A stretch of DNA of 64,000 bases from contig NZ_JACVAM010000009.1 in NCBI RefSeq assembly GCF_014851865.1, forward strand, positions 1 through 64,000, written 5' to 3'. This stretch comes from Pseudomonas sp. PDM16 (lineage in GTDB: Bacteria; Pseudomonadota; Gammaproteobacteria; Pseudomonadales; Pseudomonadaceae). A model generated the notes under the pieces. It did not search any database. It saw nothing but the letters and a program-made list of their open reading frames with translations, and was not told the origin of the DNA. Positions within the stretch are counted from its first letter, which is position 1; each line of letters starts with the position of its first letter. Below are positions 1-8,798 of this stretch, one piece after another. Both the position numbers and the translations under genes were made by a program.

Positions 1-2
1 AG

Positions 3-614
3 GAACAGGAAAACCCTGTAGAACAGAGACTGAGATTCCAAGGGCAGTACTACGATCAGGAAACAGGGCTGCACTACAACCGGTTCAGGTACTACGATCC
101 GGATATCGGGCGCTTCATCAGCCAGGATCCAATCGGCTTAAGGGGAGGGAACAATAACTACCAGTACGCGCCCAACCCGCTCGGATGGATCGATCCATTC
201 GGTTTAAAGAAAAGCAAAGGAAGCAAAAGACTGAGAGATGCTTTAGGGGCATTAAGTGGTGATTGCCACCAAGCGCATCACTTGATCCCTGAGGAGGTAA
301 TGGACGATAAGGCTTTTGCCAAGTTGTTCCAGCGACTTAGTGAGTTAGGTTTTGATCGCGATGGCGCGGGTAACGGCATCATGTTGCCTGGCAACGAGGA
401 ACTAGCAAGAGCCACCGGATTGCCAGGGCATTGGAGTAATCACAAAGACTATACGAAATTCATTAAAGAAAAAATTATAGCTTTAAATAGTGAGTGGAAA
501 GAAGGTATGGATGATATGCAGTTGATTTTGGGGATCAAAGAGATTCAGATGTCTGCCAGAAGTGATATTGAAGGTGGTAAGTTTGAGATTAGCCCGAATT
601 GCAGGTTGATGTAA
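3..614 (+). CDS. Rhs protein C-terminal part with AHH nuclease toxin tip (5' end outside window)
   Basis: The frame is open from the window edge. Its first ~70 codons encode the conserved end of the Rhs core: an RFQGQYYD-type box, GLHYNRFRYYDPD, GRFISQDPIGL, and the closing NPLGWIDPFGL. After this cleavage/junction motif the sequence becomes variable and AT-rich. The tip carries HQAHHLIP (AHH codons at 273-281), then GNGIMLPGN and GHWSNHKDY, the layout of the AHH family of HNH/Endo VII nucleases. Known Rhs proteins are polymorphic toxins, often delivered by type VI secretion, whose shell encloses the tip; nuclease activity here is inferred. It ends one base before the next ATG, as toxin-immunity pairs do. 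Confidence 0.9.
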   Translation, partial: EQENPVEQRLRFQGQYYDQETGLHYNRFRYYDPDIGRFISQDPIGLRGGNNNYQYAPNPLGWIDPFGLKKSKGSKRLRDALGALSGDCHQAHHLIPEEVMDDKAFAKLFQRLSELGFDRDGAGNGIMLPGNEELARATGLPGHWSNHKDYTKFIKEKIIALNSEWKEGMDDMQLILGIKEIQMSARSDIEGGKFEISPNCRLM

Positions 615-615
615 T

Positions 616-1230
616 ATGAGGTGGTATATTGTAGATTACGATATTTCCGGAAAAAAAGGATGTCCTCCTTATCTGAAGGGGGAGCTGAATCATGATTGGG
701 AGTGGGATGATTATGATCCTGATCCATTTAAGTTTGAAATCAGCGACGATTATGTATTTAAGGCTCGACATAATTTCTTGAATTTTGACTTTTGGGACAG
801 CGGTCCTTTAGTGTCAGAGAGATTTGTGAAGATTTGTGAGCGGTTTGGAGTTGCATTCAGACTAGTGCCTGTGCGTATGATCCAGTCAGGAGGGGAGGAG
901 GCTGAGAAGAAATATTATTATATTCTCTTGGATGGTCAATATGGTGCTCTGGATTATAAGGAGTCCAAGTTGAAATTTTATACAGACCTACGAACTGGAG
1001 AGGTGTTGTATAGAAAGCATTGTCCTACTATTCCTCGGATTATCTCGGTGTATAGGGCGGTGATTGATAATGAAAGGATTTTGGGCAAGCATATTTTTAA
1101 GTGTGTGGACTTTTCTGGCAAGCTCGTATGTAGTGAGGAATTTAAGGTAGAGTGTGAGGAAAATAGTTTGCTAGGCGTTAAATTTATTGAGATAGATGAG
1201 GGTTTTCAGTATTTGGGGGTGGGAGGATGA
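616..1230 (+). CDS. probable immunity protein for the upstream Rhs-AHH toxin (Imm43-like?)
   Basis: The start codon lies one base after the toxin stop codon, so translation is probably coupled. The 204-residue product has no signal peptide or obvious membrane segment, is rich in acidic and aromatic residues, and is much more AT-rich than the neighbouring kdp genes. The arrangement N-terminal MRWYIVDYD, central LVSERFVKIC and KYYYILLD, C-terminal GVKFIEIDE resembles my recollection of Imm43 or DUF1629/Imm11-type proteins; the family assignment is tentative. The role as cytoplasmic antitoxin is inferred from position and size. Confidence 0.7.
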   Translation: MRWYIVDYDISGKKGCPPYLKGELNHDWEWDDYDPDPFKFEISDDYVFKARHNFLNFDFWDSGPLVSERFVKICERFGVAFRLVPVRMIQSGGEEAEKKYYYILLDGQYGALDYKESKLKFYTDLRTGEVLYRKHCPTIPRIISVYRAVIDNERILGKHIFKCVDFSGKLVCSEEFKVECEENSLLGVKFIEIDEGFQYLGVGG

Positions 1231-1403
1231 AGTTTGCTGGGAGGTGAGTGGATGTTTGTCAACTTCGATATTGTGGGGCAATACTTGGAATAGTATAGCT
1301 TGATGGTGCTTTGGCGTGGGCAATACGGCGAGGATTGCGCGACCCGCACGGCTGAGCATGGATGTCCAAGGTAATTGTCCCGATTAAGCGGTGAGAGCAG
1401 CAG

Positions 1404-1475
1404 GTCGAACCTATTGAGCAGAACCTGATATTCCTGGGGCGGTACTACGATCCGGACTGCAGGCTTTGCATCTGT
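1404..1475 (+). pseudogene. decayed Rhs core remnant
   Basis: Read from base 1404 the sequence gives VEPIEQNLIFLGRYYDPDC, a recognisable but broken version of the Rhs core end (compare the NPVEQRLRFQGQYYD...RYYDPD stretch near base 20-110). The part between the two YYD boxes is deleted and the frame has no start and soon stops. Weaker Rhs-like similarity (LDGALAWAIRRGLRDPHG) may extend back to about 1300. It is best explained as the relic of an orphan toxin tip displaced by recombination. Confidence 0.55.
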
Positions 1476-1565
1476 AGAGGTGCAGCTTGAGCATCGGGCC
1501 TCGCGGTGTTGCTGGTTTCGTCGATGCTCCCGTGGACTGATTTGTCGCTGTTATAAAGCCCGCCA

Positions 1566-1584
1566 ATTTTTACATTTTCTTTAT
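1566..1584 (+). promoter_or_regulatory. candidate KdpE-binding site upstream of kdpF
   Basis: A T-rich 19-base run containing TTTTTACAT followed by TTTCTTTAT stands out in GC-rich DNA about 90 bases before kdpF. The E. coli KdpE operator is a similar T-rich direct repeat. Position and composition fit, but no clear -35/-10 pair is visible and the call is by analogy only. Confidence 0.4.
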
Positions 1585-1674
1585 GGCCTACTGGCTTTCA
1601 GAGAATCGTTCCTTTACGTCACTCCGTTGAAGAATTCGCTCACAGCGGCGTAGCCCGCATTACGGAGCGATCAC

Positions 1675-1764
1675 ATGAGCATTCTCAACGGGGTGTCCCT
1701 GGGCCTGGCCTTGGGGCTGTTCATCTACCTGCTGGTGGCGCTGCTGCGCGCCGAGCGAGGCTAG
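1675..1764 (+). CDS. kdpF: KdpF, small subunit of the high-affinity K+ ATPase
   Basis: This 29-residue ORF encodes a single hydrophobic helix (SLGLALGLFIYLLVALL) followed by a basic/acidic tail RAERG, typical of KdpF. It lies eight bases upstream of kdpA. KdpF is known to stabilise the KdpABC complex in the inner membrane. It has a GGAG-like sequence (acGGAGcgatcac) before the ATG. Confidence 0.9.
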   Translation: MSILNGVSLGLALGLFIYLLVALLRAERG

Positions 1765-1772
1765 GAGGCCCC

Positions 1773-3461
1773 ATGCAACTTCAAGACTACGGGTTGATCC
1801 TGGCCTTCTTCGTCCTGGTCCTGGCGCCTGCGCCTTGGCTGGGACGCTACCTGTACCGTGCGATGGAGGGTGAACGGACTCTGCTGACCCCGTTGTTGGG
1901 GCCGGTGGAGCGGCTCTGCTACAAGGTCGCCGGCGTCGACGCCAAGTCCGACCAGGACTGGAAGACCTACGCCCTGGCGATGCTGGCCTTCACCCTGGCC
2001 AGCTTGGCGCTGCTATTCGCCATTCTGCTGTTGCAGGGACTGCTGCCGCTCAACCCACAGCAGCTGCCGGGCCTGGAGTGGACCCTGGCGTTCAACACTG
2101 CGGTGAGCTTCGTCAGCAACACCAACTGGCAGGCCTATAGCGGCGAGGCGGCGCTCAGCTACTTCAGCCAGATGGTTGGCCTGACCGTGCAGAACTTCGT
2201 CAGCCCGGCGGTGGGCCTGGCCATTCTGGTGGCTTTTGCCCGCGGTATCTCTCGCAAGTCGAGCAGCGGCATCGGCAACTTCTGGGTCGACCTGACCCGC
2301 GCCACGCTCTACGGCCTGCTGCCGTTCTGCGTGATCTTGGCGCTGCTGCTGGTCTGGCAGGGCGTGCCGCAGACCTTCATGGACTATCCCCAGGCCAAGA
2401 CCCTGATGGGCACCGACCAGACCATTCCGCTCGGTCCTGCGGCCAGCCAGATCGCCATCAAGCAGCTCGGTACCAACGGTGGCGGCTTCTTCGGCGTGAA
2501 CTCGGCGCACCCTTTCGAGAACCCCACGGCGCTGAGCAACCTGCTGGAGCTGGCGGCGATCATCCTGATCCCGGTGGCGCTGGTGTTCAGCTTCGGCCAC
2601 TACGTCAAGGATCTGCGCCAGAGCCGCGCGATCCTGGCCAGCATGCTGATCCTGTTCGTCATCGGCCTGGGCATCACCCTGTGGGCCGAATACCAGCCGA
2701 ACCCTGCTCTGGCGGCGTTGCCGATCGAGCAGGCCGGCTCGCTGGAGGGCAAGGAGAGCCGCTTCGGTATCGCCGCCTCGGCACTCTGGGCGGTGACCAC
2801 CACGGCCGCGTCCAACGGCTCGGTCAACGCCATGCACGACAGCTTCAGCGCCATCGGCGGCATGATCCCGATGTTCAACATGATGCTCGGCGAAGTGATC
2901 TTCGGCGGCGTCGGCGCCGGTCTCTACGGCATGCTGTTGTTCGTTCTGATCGCCGTGTTCCTGGCTGGCCTGATGATCGGCCGCACCCCGGAATACCTGG
3001 GCAAGAAGCTGGAAGCCCGCGAGGTGCGCCTGCTGGTCGCCACTCTGCTGGTAATGCCGATCGGTGTGCTGGTGTTCTGTGCCCTGGCCGTGAGTCTGCC
3101 GGGCCCGGCGGCCTCGGTGACCAACCCAGGCGCACACGGCTTCAGCCAGGCGCTGTACGCCTACACCTCGGGTACCGCCAACAACGGCTCGGCCTTCGCT
3201 GGCTTCGGCGCCAACACGCCGTTCCACAACATGATGATCGGTTTCGCCATGTTACTCGGTCGCTTTGGCTACATCCTGCCGATCCTCGCGATCGCTGGCA
3301 GCCTGGCCGCCAAGAAGCGCGCACCGCTGGGCAACAACAGCTTCCCCACTCATGGTCCGCTGTTCGTCACCCTGCTGACCCTGACCATCCTGCTGGTCGG
3401 CGGTCTCACCTTCCTGCCTGCGCTGGCCCTGGGCCCGCTGGCCGAACACCTGGCGTTCTAA
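1773..3461 (+). CDS. kdpA: KdpA, potassium-binding channel-like subunit
   Basis: At 562 residues this is the normal size for KdpA, the K+-selective membrane subunit of the KdpFABC P-type ATPase. The four pore-loop regions are visible: NTNWQAYSGE, NGGGFFGVNSAHPFENP (N235 onward), the TTTAASNGSVNAMHDSF loop, and TANNGSAFAGF. About ten hydrophobic helices separate them. An AGGAGG ribosome site precedes the ATG, and kdpB follows after 11 bases. Pathway role: scavenging K+ at low external concentration or during osmotic stress. Confidence 0.98.
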   Translation: MQLQDYGLILAFFVLVLAPAPWLGRYLYRAMEGERTLLTPLLGPVERLCYKVAGVDAKSDQDWKTYALAMLAFTLASLALLFAILLLQGLLPLNPQQLPGLEWTLAFNTAVSFVSNTNWQAYSGEAALSYFSQMVGLTVQNFVSPAVGLAILVAFARGISRKSSSGIGNFWVDLTRATLYGLLPFCVILALLLVWQGVPQTFMDYPQAKTLMGTDQTIPLGPAASQIAIKQLGTNGGGFFGVNSAHPFENPTALSNLLELAAIILIPVALVFSFGHYVKDLRQSRAILASMLILFVIGLGITLWAEYQPNPALAALPIEQAGSLEGKESRFGIAASALWAVTTTAASNGSVNAMHDSFSAIGGMIPMFNMMLGEVIFGGVGAGLYGMLLFVLIAVFLAGLMIGRTPEYLGKKLEAREVRLLVATLLVMPIGVLVFCALAVSLPGPAASVTNPGAHGFSQALYAYTSGTANNGSAFAGFGANTPFHNMMIGFAMLLGRFGYILPILAIAGSLAAKKRAPLGNNSFPTHGPLFVTLLTLTILLVGGLTFLPALALGPLAEHLAF

Positions 3462-3472
3462 GGGAGAACCAT

Positions 3473-5521
3473 ATGAATGCCCCCACTCGTGCGCCTAGCG
3501 GCGCCGTGCAAACCTCCAAGACCAGCTTCCAGGCGCTGTGGCAACCAGCCCTGAAACAGGCCTTCGTCAAACTCGATCCGCGCCAGCTGAAGCGCTCGCC
3601 GGTGATGCTGGTGGTGGAACTGACCGCCATCCTCACCACCGTACTGTGCTTCATCCCCAACCCGGCGGTGAGCGTCGGTCTGGCCGTTCAGATCGCTCTG
3701 TGGCTGTGGTTCACCGTGCTCTTTGCCAACTTCGCCGAGGCTCTGGCCGAGGGGCGTGGCAAGGCTCGCGCCGACAGCCTCAAGGCCGGTAGTCAGGGCC
3801 TGACCGCGCGGCGCAAGGTCGGCGAGCAGTTCCAGATCGTGGCCGCTAGCCAACTGCGTAAGGGCGACATCGTCCGCGTCGAAGCCGGCGAGCTGATTCC
3901 CGGTGACGGCGAGGTCATCGAGGGTATCGCTGCAGTCAACGAGGCGGCCATCACTGGTGAGTCCGCGCCAGTGATTCGCGAGTCCGGTGGCGACCGCTCG
4001 GCCGTCACCGGCAACACCCGCGTGGTGTCCGACTGGCTGCTGGTACAGATCACCGCCAATCCGGGCGAATCGACCCTGGACCGCATGATCGCCCTGGTCG
4101 AGGGTGCCAAGCGCCAGAAGACCCCCAACGAGGTGGCGCTGGATATCCTGCTGATCGGCCTGACCCTGATCTTCCTGCTGGTGGTGGCTACCCTGCAGCC
4201 GTTCGCCCGCTACGCCGGTGGTGATCTGCCACTGGTGTACCTGGTGGCGCTGCTGGTGACCCTGATCCCGACCACCATCGGCGGCCTGCTGTCGGCCATT
4301 GGTATCGCCGGCATGGACCGCCTGGTGCGTCTCAACGTGATCGCCAAGTCCGGTCGCGCGGTGGAAGCGGCGGGGGATGTGCACACCCTGTTGCTGGACA
4401 AGACCGGCACCATCACCTTCGGCAACCGCCGCTGCAGCGCGCTGGTCAAGGCGCCGGGCGTCAACGGTCGCGATCTGGCCGAAGCGGCGCTGCTGGCCTC
4501 GCTGGCCGACGACACGGCCGAGGGCAAGTCCATCGTCGAATACCTGCGCGGTCTCAGTCCGGTCGAGGCGCCGGAGCGTGGTTCGGTACGCGGCATCGCC
4601 TTCAGCGCCGAGACGCGCCTGTCCGGTGCCGACTGGAACGGCCGCAGCTTCCGCAAGGGCGCCGTGGATGCCGTGCTGCTGTACCTGGGCATGACTCGTG
4701 AGGAGATGCCCGAGCATCTGGCGCGCGAGGTCGACAAGATTGCCCAGAGCGGCGGTACGCCGTTGCTGGTGGCTGGCGACAATCGCCTGCTCGGCGCCAT
4801 CCACCTCAAGGACGTGGTCAAGCCCGGCATCCGCGAGCGCTTCGCCGAGCTACGTGCCATGGGCATCCGCACGGTGATGGTCACCGGAGACAACCCGCTG
4901 ACTGCTGCCGCCATCGCCGCTGAGGCCGGTGTCGACGACGTGATCGCCGAGGCCACGCCGGAGAAGAAGCTGCAGCGCATTCGCTCCGAGCAGGCCGAAG
5001 GCAAGATGGTCGCCATGTGCGGCGACGGCGCCAACGACGCCCCGGCGCTGGCTCAGGCCGACGTTGGTCTGGCGATGAACGACGGTACCCAGGCTGCCCG
5101 CGAAGCCGCCAACCTGGTCGACCTGGACTCCGACCCGACCAAACTGCTGGACGTGGTGCAGGTGGGCAAGGAGCTGCTGGTGACCCGTGGTGCGCTGACC
5201 ACCTTCTCGGTGGCCAACGACGTGGCCAAGTACTTCGCCATTCTCCCGGCGCTGTTCGCTGGCATCTACCCGCAGCTCGGTGCACTCAACCTGATGCAGC
5301 TGCACAGCCCGCAGAGCGCCATCCTCTCGGCCATCGTGTTCAACGCGCTGATCATCATCGCGCTGATTCCCCTGGCCCTGCGCGGTGTGCGCGTAGAGGC
5401 GGCCGACGCTGCCAGCCTGCTGCGCCGCAACCTGCTGATCTACGGCCTGGGCGGCATCCTTGCGCCCTTCGTGGGCATCAAGCTGATCGACGTGCTGCTG
5501 ACCACCCTCGGCCTGGTCTGA
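3473..5521 (+). CDS. kdpB: KdpB, catalytic P-type ATPase subunit
   Basis: The 682-residue product hydrolyses ATP to drive K+ uptake. The phosphorylation motif DKTGT (D309), the TGES actuator motif, the nucleotide-binding domain and the GDGANDAPAL hinge motif are all present, with TM segments at both ends. I use the ATG at 3473 behind AGGGAGAA, giving MNAPTRAPSG; the reading frame is open further upstream inside kdpA but that extension is only a shadow of kdpA. The length matches E. coli KdpB. Confidence 0.98.
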   Translation: MNAPTRAPSGAVQTSKTSFQALWQPALKQAFVKLDPRQLKRSPVMLVVELTAILTTVLCFIPNPAVSVGLAVQIALWLWFTVLFANFAEALAEGRGKARADSLKAGSQGLTARRKVGEQFQIVAASQLRKGDIVRVEAGELIPGDGEVIEGIAAVNEAAITGESAPVIRESGGDRSAVTGNTRVVSDWLLVQITANPGESTLDRMIALVEGAKRQKTPNEVALDILLIGLTLIFLLVVATLQPFARYAGGDLPLVYLVALLVTLIPTTIGGLLSAIGIAGMDRLVRLNVIAKSGRAVEAAGDVHTLLLDKTGTITFGNRRCSALVKAPGVNGRDLAEAALLASLADDTAEGKSIVEYLRGLSPVEAPERGSVRGIAFSAETRLSGADWNGRSFRKGAVDAVLLYLGMTREEMPEHLAREVDKIAQSGGTPLLVAGDNRLLGAIHLKDVVKPGIRERFAELRAMGIRTVMVTGDNPLTAAAIAAEAGVDDVIAEATPEKKLQRIRSEQAEGKMVAMCGDGANDAPALAQADVGLAMNDGTQAAREAANLVDLDSDPTKLLDVVQVGKELLVTRGALTTFSVANDVAKYFAILPALFAGIYPQLGALNLMQLHSPQSAILSAIVFNALIIIALIPLALRGVRVEAADAASLLRRNLLIYGLGGILAPFVGIKLIDVLLTTLGLV

Positions 5522-5528
5522 CCCTGAG

Positions 5529-5549
5529 CCGCCCCGGCTGCCGGGGCGG
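5529..5549 (+). repeat. strong GC hairpin between kdpB and kdpC
   Basis: A perfect 10-base inverted repeat (CCGCCCCGGC / GCCGGGGCGG) with a one-base centre begins seven bases after the kdpB stop. No T-run follows, so it is not a standard terminator. It could stabilise the upstream mRNA or tune kdpC expression. Confidence 0.6.
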
Positions 5550-5572
5550 TTCCGAATTTCTGGAGAAACGAC

Positions 5573-6148
5573 ATGCTCAAGCAACTCCGTCCGGCCCTCG
5601 GCATTCTCGGCCTGATGACCCTGATCACCGGCGTGGCCTATCCACTGCTGGTCACCACCGTGGCCCAGGTGGCCTTCCCCGAGCAGGCCAACGGCAGCCT
5701 GCTGCGTGACGACCAAGGCCAGCTGCTCGGCAGCGCGCTTCTGGCACAGAACTTCGAGGGTTCGCAGTGGTTCCAGCCGCGCCCCTCGGCCGCTGGTTTC
5801 GCCACTGTGTCTAGCGGTGCTAGCAACCTGGCGCAGAGCAACCCTGCCCTGGCCGAGCGTATCGCCAAAGATGCCCAGCGCCTGCTGGGCGAGGGCAGTA
5901 CTCCGGTGCCGCTGGAGCTGGTTACCACCTCGGCCAGTGGTCTCGATCCACATCTGTCGCCGGCTGCCGCGCGCTGGCAGGTGGCGCGCATCGCCGCTGC
6001 CCGGCATCTGCCGAGTACCAGTCTTGAGCGGCTGATCGAGCAGCACACCGAGCGTTCGCTGGTCGGTCCCGACGTGGTCAACGTGCTGGCGCTGAACCTG
6101 GCACTGGCGGACAATCGCGCCTTCGCCGTGAACGAGAACAGCCCATGA
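5573..6148 (+). CDS. kdpC: KdpC, stabilising subunit of the K+ ATPase
   Basis: The 191-residue product has one N-terminal TM helix (LGILGLMTLITGVAYPLLVTT region, split by polar residues) and a periplasmic domain with the family pattern: NGSLL near residue 40, then SQWFQPRPSAAGF, and DPHLSPAAARWQVARIAAAR. KdpC is needed for assembly and affinity of KdpFABC. Its stop overlaps the kdpD start (ATGA), and TGGAGAA precedes its own ATG. Confidence 0.97.
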   Translation: MLKQLRPALGILGLMTLITGVAYPLLVTTVAQVAFPEQANGSLLRDDQGQLLGSALLAQNFEGSQWFQPRPSAAGFATVSSGASNLAQSNPALAERIAKDAQRLLGEGSTPVPLELVTTSASGLDPHLSPAAARWQVARIAAARHLPSTSLERLIEQHTERSLVGPDVVNVLALNLALADNRAFAVNENSP

Positions 6149-8796
6149 GTGATGCGCTACGCGCCGATGCATTGTTGGCTGAAATGCCCCGTGAGGGCCG
6201 CGGCCGGCTGAAGGTCTTCCTCGGCGCGGCACCTGGCGTAGGCAAGACCTACGCCATGCTGCAGGCAGCGCAGGCGCAGTTGCGCCAGGGCGTCGACCTG
6301 CGCGTTGGCGTGGTCGAGACTCACGGCCGGGCAGAGACCGAGGCGATGCTCACCGGTCTGCCGCAACAGCCGCTCAAACGCGTGGAATACCGCGAGCGGC
6401 CGCTGCAGGAGATGGACCTCGATGGCCTGCTGGCCAGGCCGCCGCAGCTGGTATTGGTGGACGAGCTGGCCCACAGCAACGCCCCCGGCAGCCGCCACGC
6501 CAAGCGTTGGCAGGACGTACAAGAGCTGCTCACCGCCGGCATCGACGTGTACACCACGGTCAACGTGCAGCACCTCGAGGCGCTCAACGATCAGGTCCGC
6601 GACATCACCGGCGTGCAGGTGCGCGAAACCCTGCCGGACTGGGTGCTGCAGGAGGCCGACGAGATCCTGCTGATCGACCTGCCGCCGCGCGAACTGCTCG
6701 AACGTTTGCGCGAAGGCAAGGTGTACGTGCCGGAGCAGGCGCGTGCGGCCATCGACGCGTTCTTCTCGCAGACAAACCTCACCGCATTGCGCGAACTGGC
6801 GATGCACACCGCCGCCGCGCGGGTGGATGCCGACCTCAACCGCCGCTATCGCCAGCAGGGCCAGGAAGCACCGAGCGTACGCGGCCGCCTGCTGGTCGGC
6901 ATCGACGGCGATGGCCAGGCCGAGCGCCTGGTGCGCCACGCCAGCCGAGTCGCCGAACGCCGCCATCTGCCCTGGTCGGTGGTGCACGTGGACACCGGTG
7001 GCCCGCGCGACGAGGAGCGCCTGGGCAACCTGCAGGCGGCCCAGCAACTGGCCGAGCGCCTGGGCGGCGAGGTAGTCAACCTGCGTGCCGGTGAAGTTGC
7101 CAGCACCTTGATCGCGCATGCCCACGAGCGTCGTGCCAGCCTGATTCTGGTTGGCCGCAGTCGTCAGCGTCTGCGCCGGCGCTGGCGCTTCGGTCGCGGC
7201 CTGGCCGAGCGTCTGCTGGCGGACGGCAATGGCCTGGAGATCAGCGTGCTGGATACCGAGGCCGAGCTGGCGCCGGCGCGGCCTCGGGCGCGCGCGCCGC
7301 TGGCCTGGCGCGACTATTTGCTGGCGCCCCTGGCGACCGCCGTGGCCAGCAGCGCCGCCCTGGGCCTGGCGCAGCTTGTGCAGTTGCCGAACATCTCGCT
7401 GATCTTCCTCGCTGCCGTGCTGGTGGTAGCGGTGCGCAGCTCCTTGGGTCCGGCACTGCTCTGTGCCGGCCTGTCGTTCCTGGCCTACAACCTGCTGTTC
7501 ATCGAGCCGCTGCTGTCGCTGAAGATCGACCGCCAGCAGGACGTGCTTACCCTGCTGTTCTTCCTGCTGATGGCCGGCCTGACCGGCAACCTGGCCAGTC
7601 GCCAGCGCCGCCAGCTACAGGCCCTGCGCCAGACCCAGGCGGAGACCACGGCGCTGCTCGACCTGTCGCGCAAATTGACCGTGGCCACCGACCGCCAGGC
7701 GGTGTTTTCCGCGGCCACCCAGCAGTTCGGCCTGTGGCAGGAGATCGAAATCAGCCTGCAGTCGCGCGGCCGCGATGGTGTGTGGAAGAACGAGGCGGGT
7801 GTGCAGCGCCTGCTCACCGAACAGGAGCGCGCCGCCGCCGACTGGTCCTGGCAGCACGCCCAGCCAGCCGGGCTCGGCACCGGTACCCTGCCGGGCGGGC
7901 GCTGGTGGTGGTGGCCGCTGGCCGGCGAGGAGGGGCCGCTGGCCCTGCTCGGCGTGGCACCGAAGGACGAGCGGCCGCTGACCCCGGAGCAGCGCCGCCT
8001 GATCGCCGCCCTTGGCCAGCCGTTGGCCCAGGCCCTGGAGCGCGCCCAGCTGGCGGCGGACCTGGAGGCGGCGCGCCTGCACGGGCAGACCGAGGAGCTG
8101 CGCAGCGCGCTGCTGGCATCGGTGTCCCACGACCTGCGTACGCCATTGACGGCCATGCGTGGCTCCATCGACAGCCTGTTGGCCCTCGGCGAGCAGATTC
8201 CCCTGGCCGATCGCCGCGAGTTGCTGGAGGGCACCCGTGACGAGGCCGAACGTCTGGATCGTTATATCCAGAACCTGCTCGACATGACTCGTCTCGGCCA
8301 CGGCGGCCTCAAGCTGGCGCGCGACTGGGTGGCGCCGGCGGACATTGTCTCCAGCGCTGTGCAGCGCCTGCGCCCGGTGCTGGCGCCACTGCAGGTGGAG
8401 TTGCAGGTGCCGGCGCAGCTGCCGCTGCTCTATGTACATGCGGCGCTGATCGAACAGGCTTTGGTCAACGTACTGGAGAACGCTGCACGCTTCTCGCCGG
8501 TGCACGGGCGTCTGCGAGTAGCGGTGGACAGTGACGCGGAGGAGCTGCGCTTCTCGGTCAGCGACCAGGGCCCCGGTATCCCGGAGGCGGAGCGGGAGAG
8601 GATCTTCGATATGTTCTATACCGCTGCCAGGGGCGATCGCGGCGGCCAGGGCACTGGCCTGGGCCTGGCGATATGCCAGGGCATGCTCGGCGCCCACGGC
8701 GGCCGGGTCACGGTGGGCGAGGGCTTGGATGGTCGTGGCGCCAGCTTGGTCCTGCACCTGCCGCTGCATCCGCAACCGCAGCTCGAGGAAGAGTAG
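6145..8796 (+). CDS. kdpD: KdpD, K+/osmosensing histidine kinase
   Basis: The 883-residue product has the canonical KdpD layout: N-terminal KdpD domain with Walker A GAAPGVGKT (27-35), a USP-like domain (~250-370), four closely spaced TM helices (~390-490), a GAF-like linker, HisKA with SVSHDLRTPLT (H662) and an HATPase domain with NVLENAARFSP, DQGPGIP and GTGLGLAI. It phosphorylates KdpE in response to K+ limitation. The start overlaps the kdpC stop by four bases, consistent with translational coupling. Confidence 0.97.
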   Translation: MSDALRADALLAEMPREGRGRLKVFLGAAPGVGKTYAMLQAAQAQLRQGVDLRVGVVETHGRAETEAMLTGLPQQPLKRVEYRERPLQEMDLDGLLARPPQLVLVDELAHSNAPGSRHAKRWQDVQELLTAGIDVYTTVNVQHLEALNDQVRDITGVQVRETLPDWVLQEADEILLIDLPPRELLERLREGKVYVPEQARAAIDAFFSQTNLTALRELAMHTAAARVDADLNRRYRQQGQEAPSVRGRLLVGIDGDGQAERLVRHASRVAERRHLPWSVVHVDTGGPRDEERLGNLQAAQQLAERLGGEVVNLRAGEVASTLIAHAHERRASLILVGRSRQRLRRRWRFGRGLAERLLADGNGLEISVLDTEAELAPARPRARAPLAWRDYLLAPLATAVASSAALGLAQLVQLPNISLIFLAAVLVVAVRSSLGPALLCAGLSFLAYNLLFIEPLLSLKIDRQQDVLTLLFFLLMAGLTGNLASRQRRQLQALRQTQAETTALLDLSRKLTVATDRQAVFSAATQQFGLWQEIEISLQSRGRDGVWKNEAGVQRLLTEQERAAADWSWQHAQPAGLGTGTLPGGRWWWWPLAGEEGPLALLGVAPKDERPLTPEQRRLIAALGQPLAQALERAQLAADLEAARLHGQTEELRSALLASVSHDLRTPLTAMRGSIDSLLALGEQIPLADRRELLEGTRDEAERLDRYIQNLLDMTRLGHGGLKLARDWVAPADIVSSAVQRLRPVLAPLQVELQVPAQLPLLYVHAALIEQALVNVLENAARFSPVHGRLRVAVDSDAEELRFSVSDQGPGIPEAERERIFDMFYTAARGDRGGQGTGLGLAICQGMLGAHGGRVTVGEGLDGRGASLVLHLPLHPQPQLEEE

Positions 8797-8798
8797 GT

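Larger units (their letters stand above)
1231..1674. other. intergenic gap between Rhs immunity gene and kdp operon
   Basis: No intact gene is visible. The gap holds the Rhs remnant around 1404-1475, a switch from AT-rich to GC-rich sequence near 1480, and an AT-rich run just upstream of kdpF that is a candidate KdpE site. Confidence 0.6.

Noticed and set aside
2013..3227. Long minus-strand ORF opposite kdpA
   Set aside because: It is rich in Arg/Gln/Gly/Ala/His as expected for the antisense of a high-GC gene, and kdpA is unmistakable on the plus strand.
2681..3472. N-terminal extension of kdpB
   Set aside because: Open frame within kdpA only; the KdpB family begins at the ATG 3473 with a good ribosome site.
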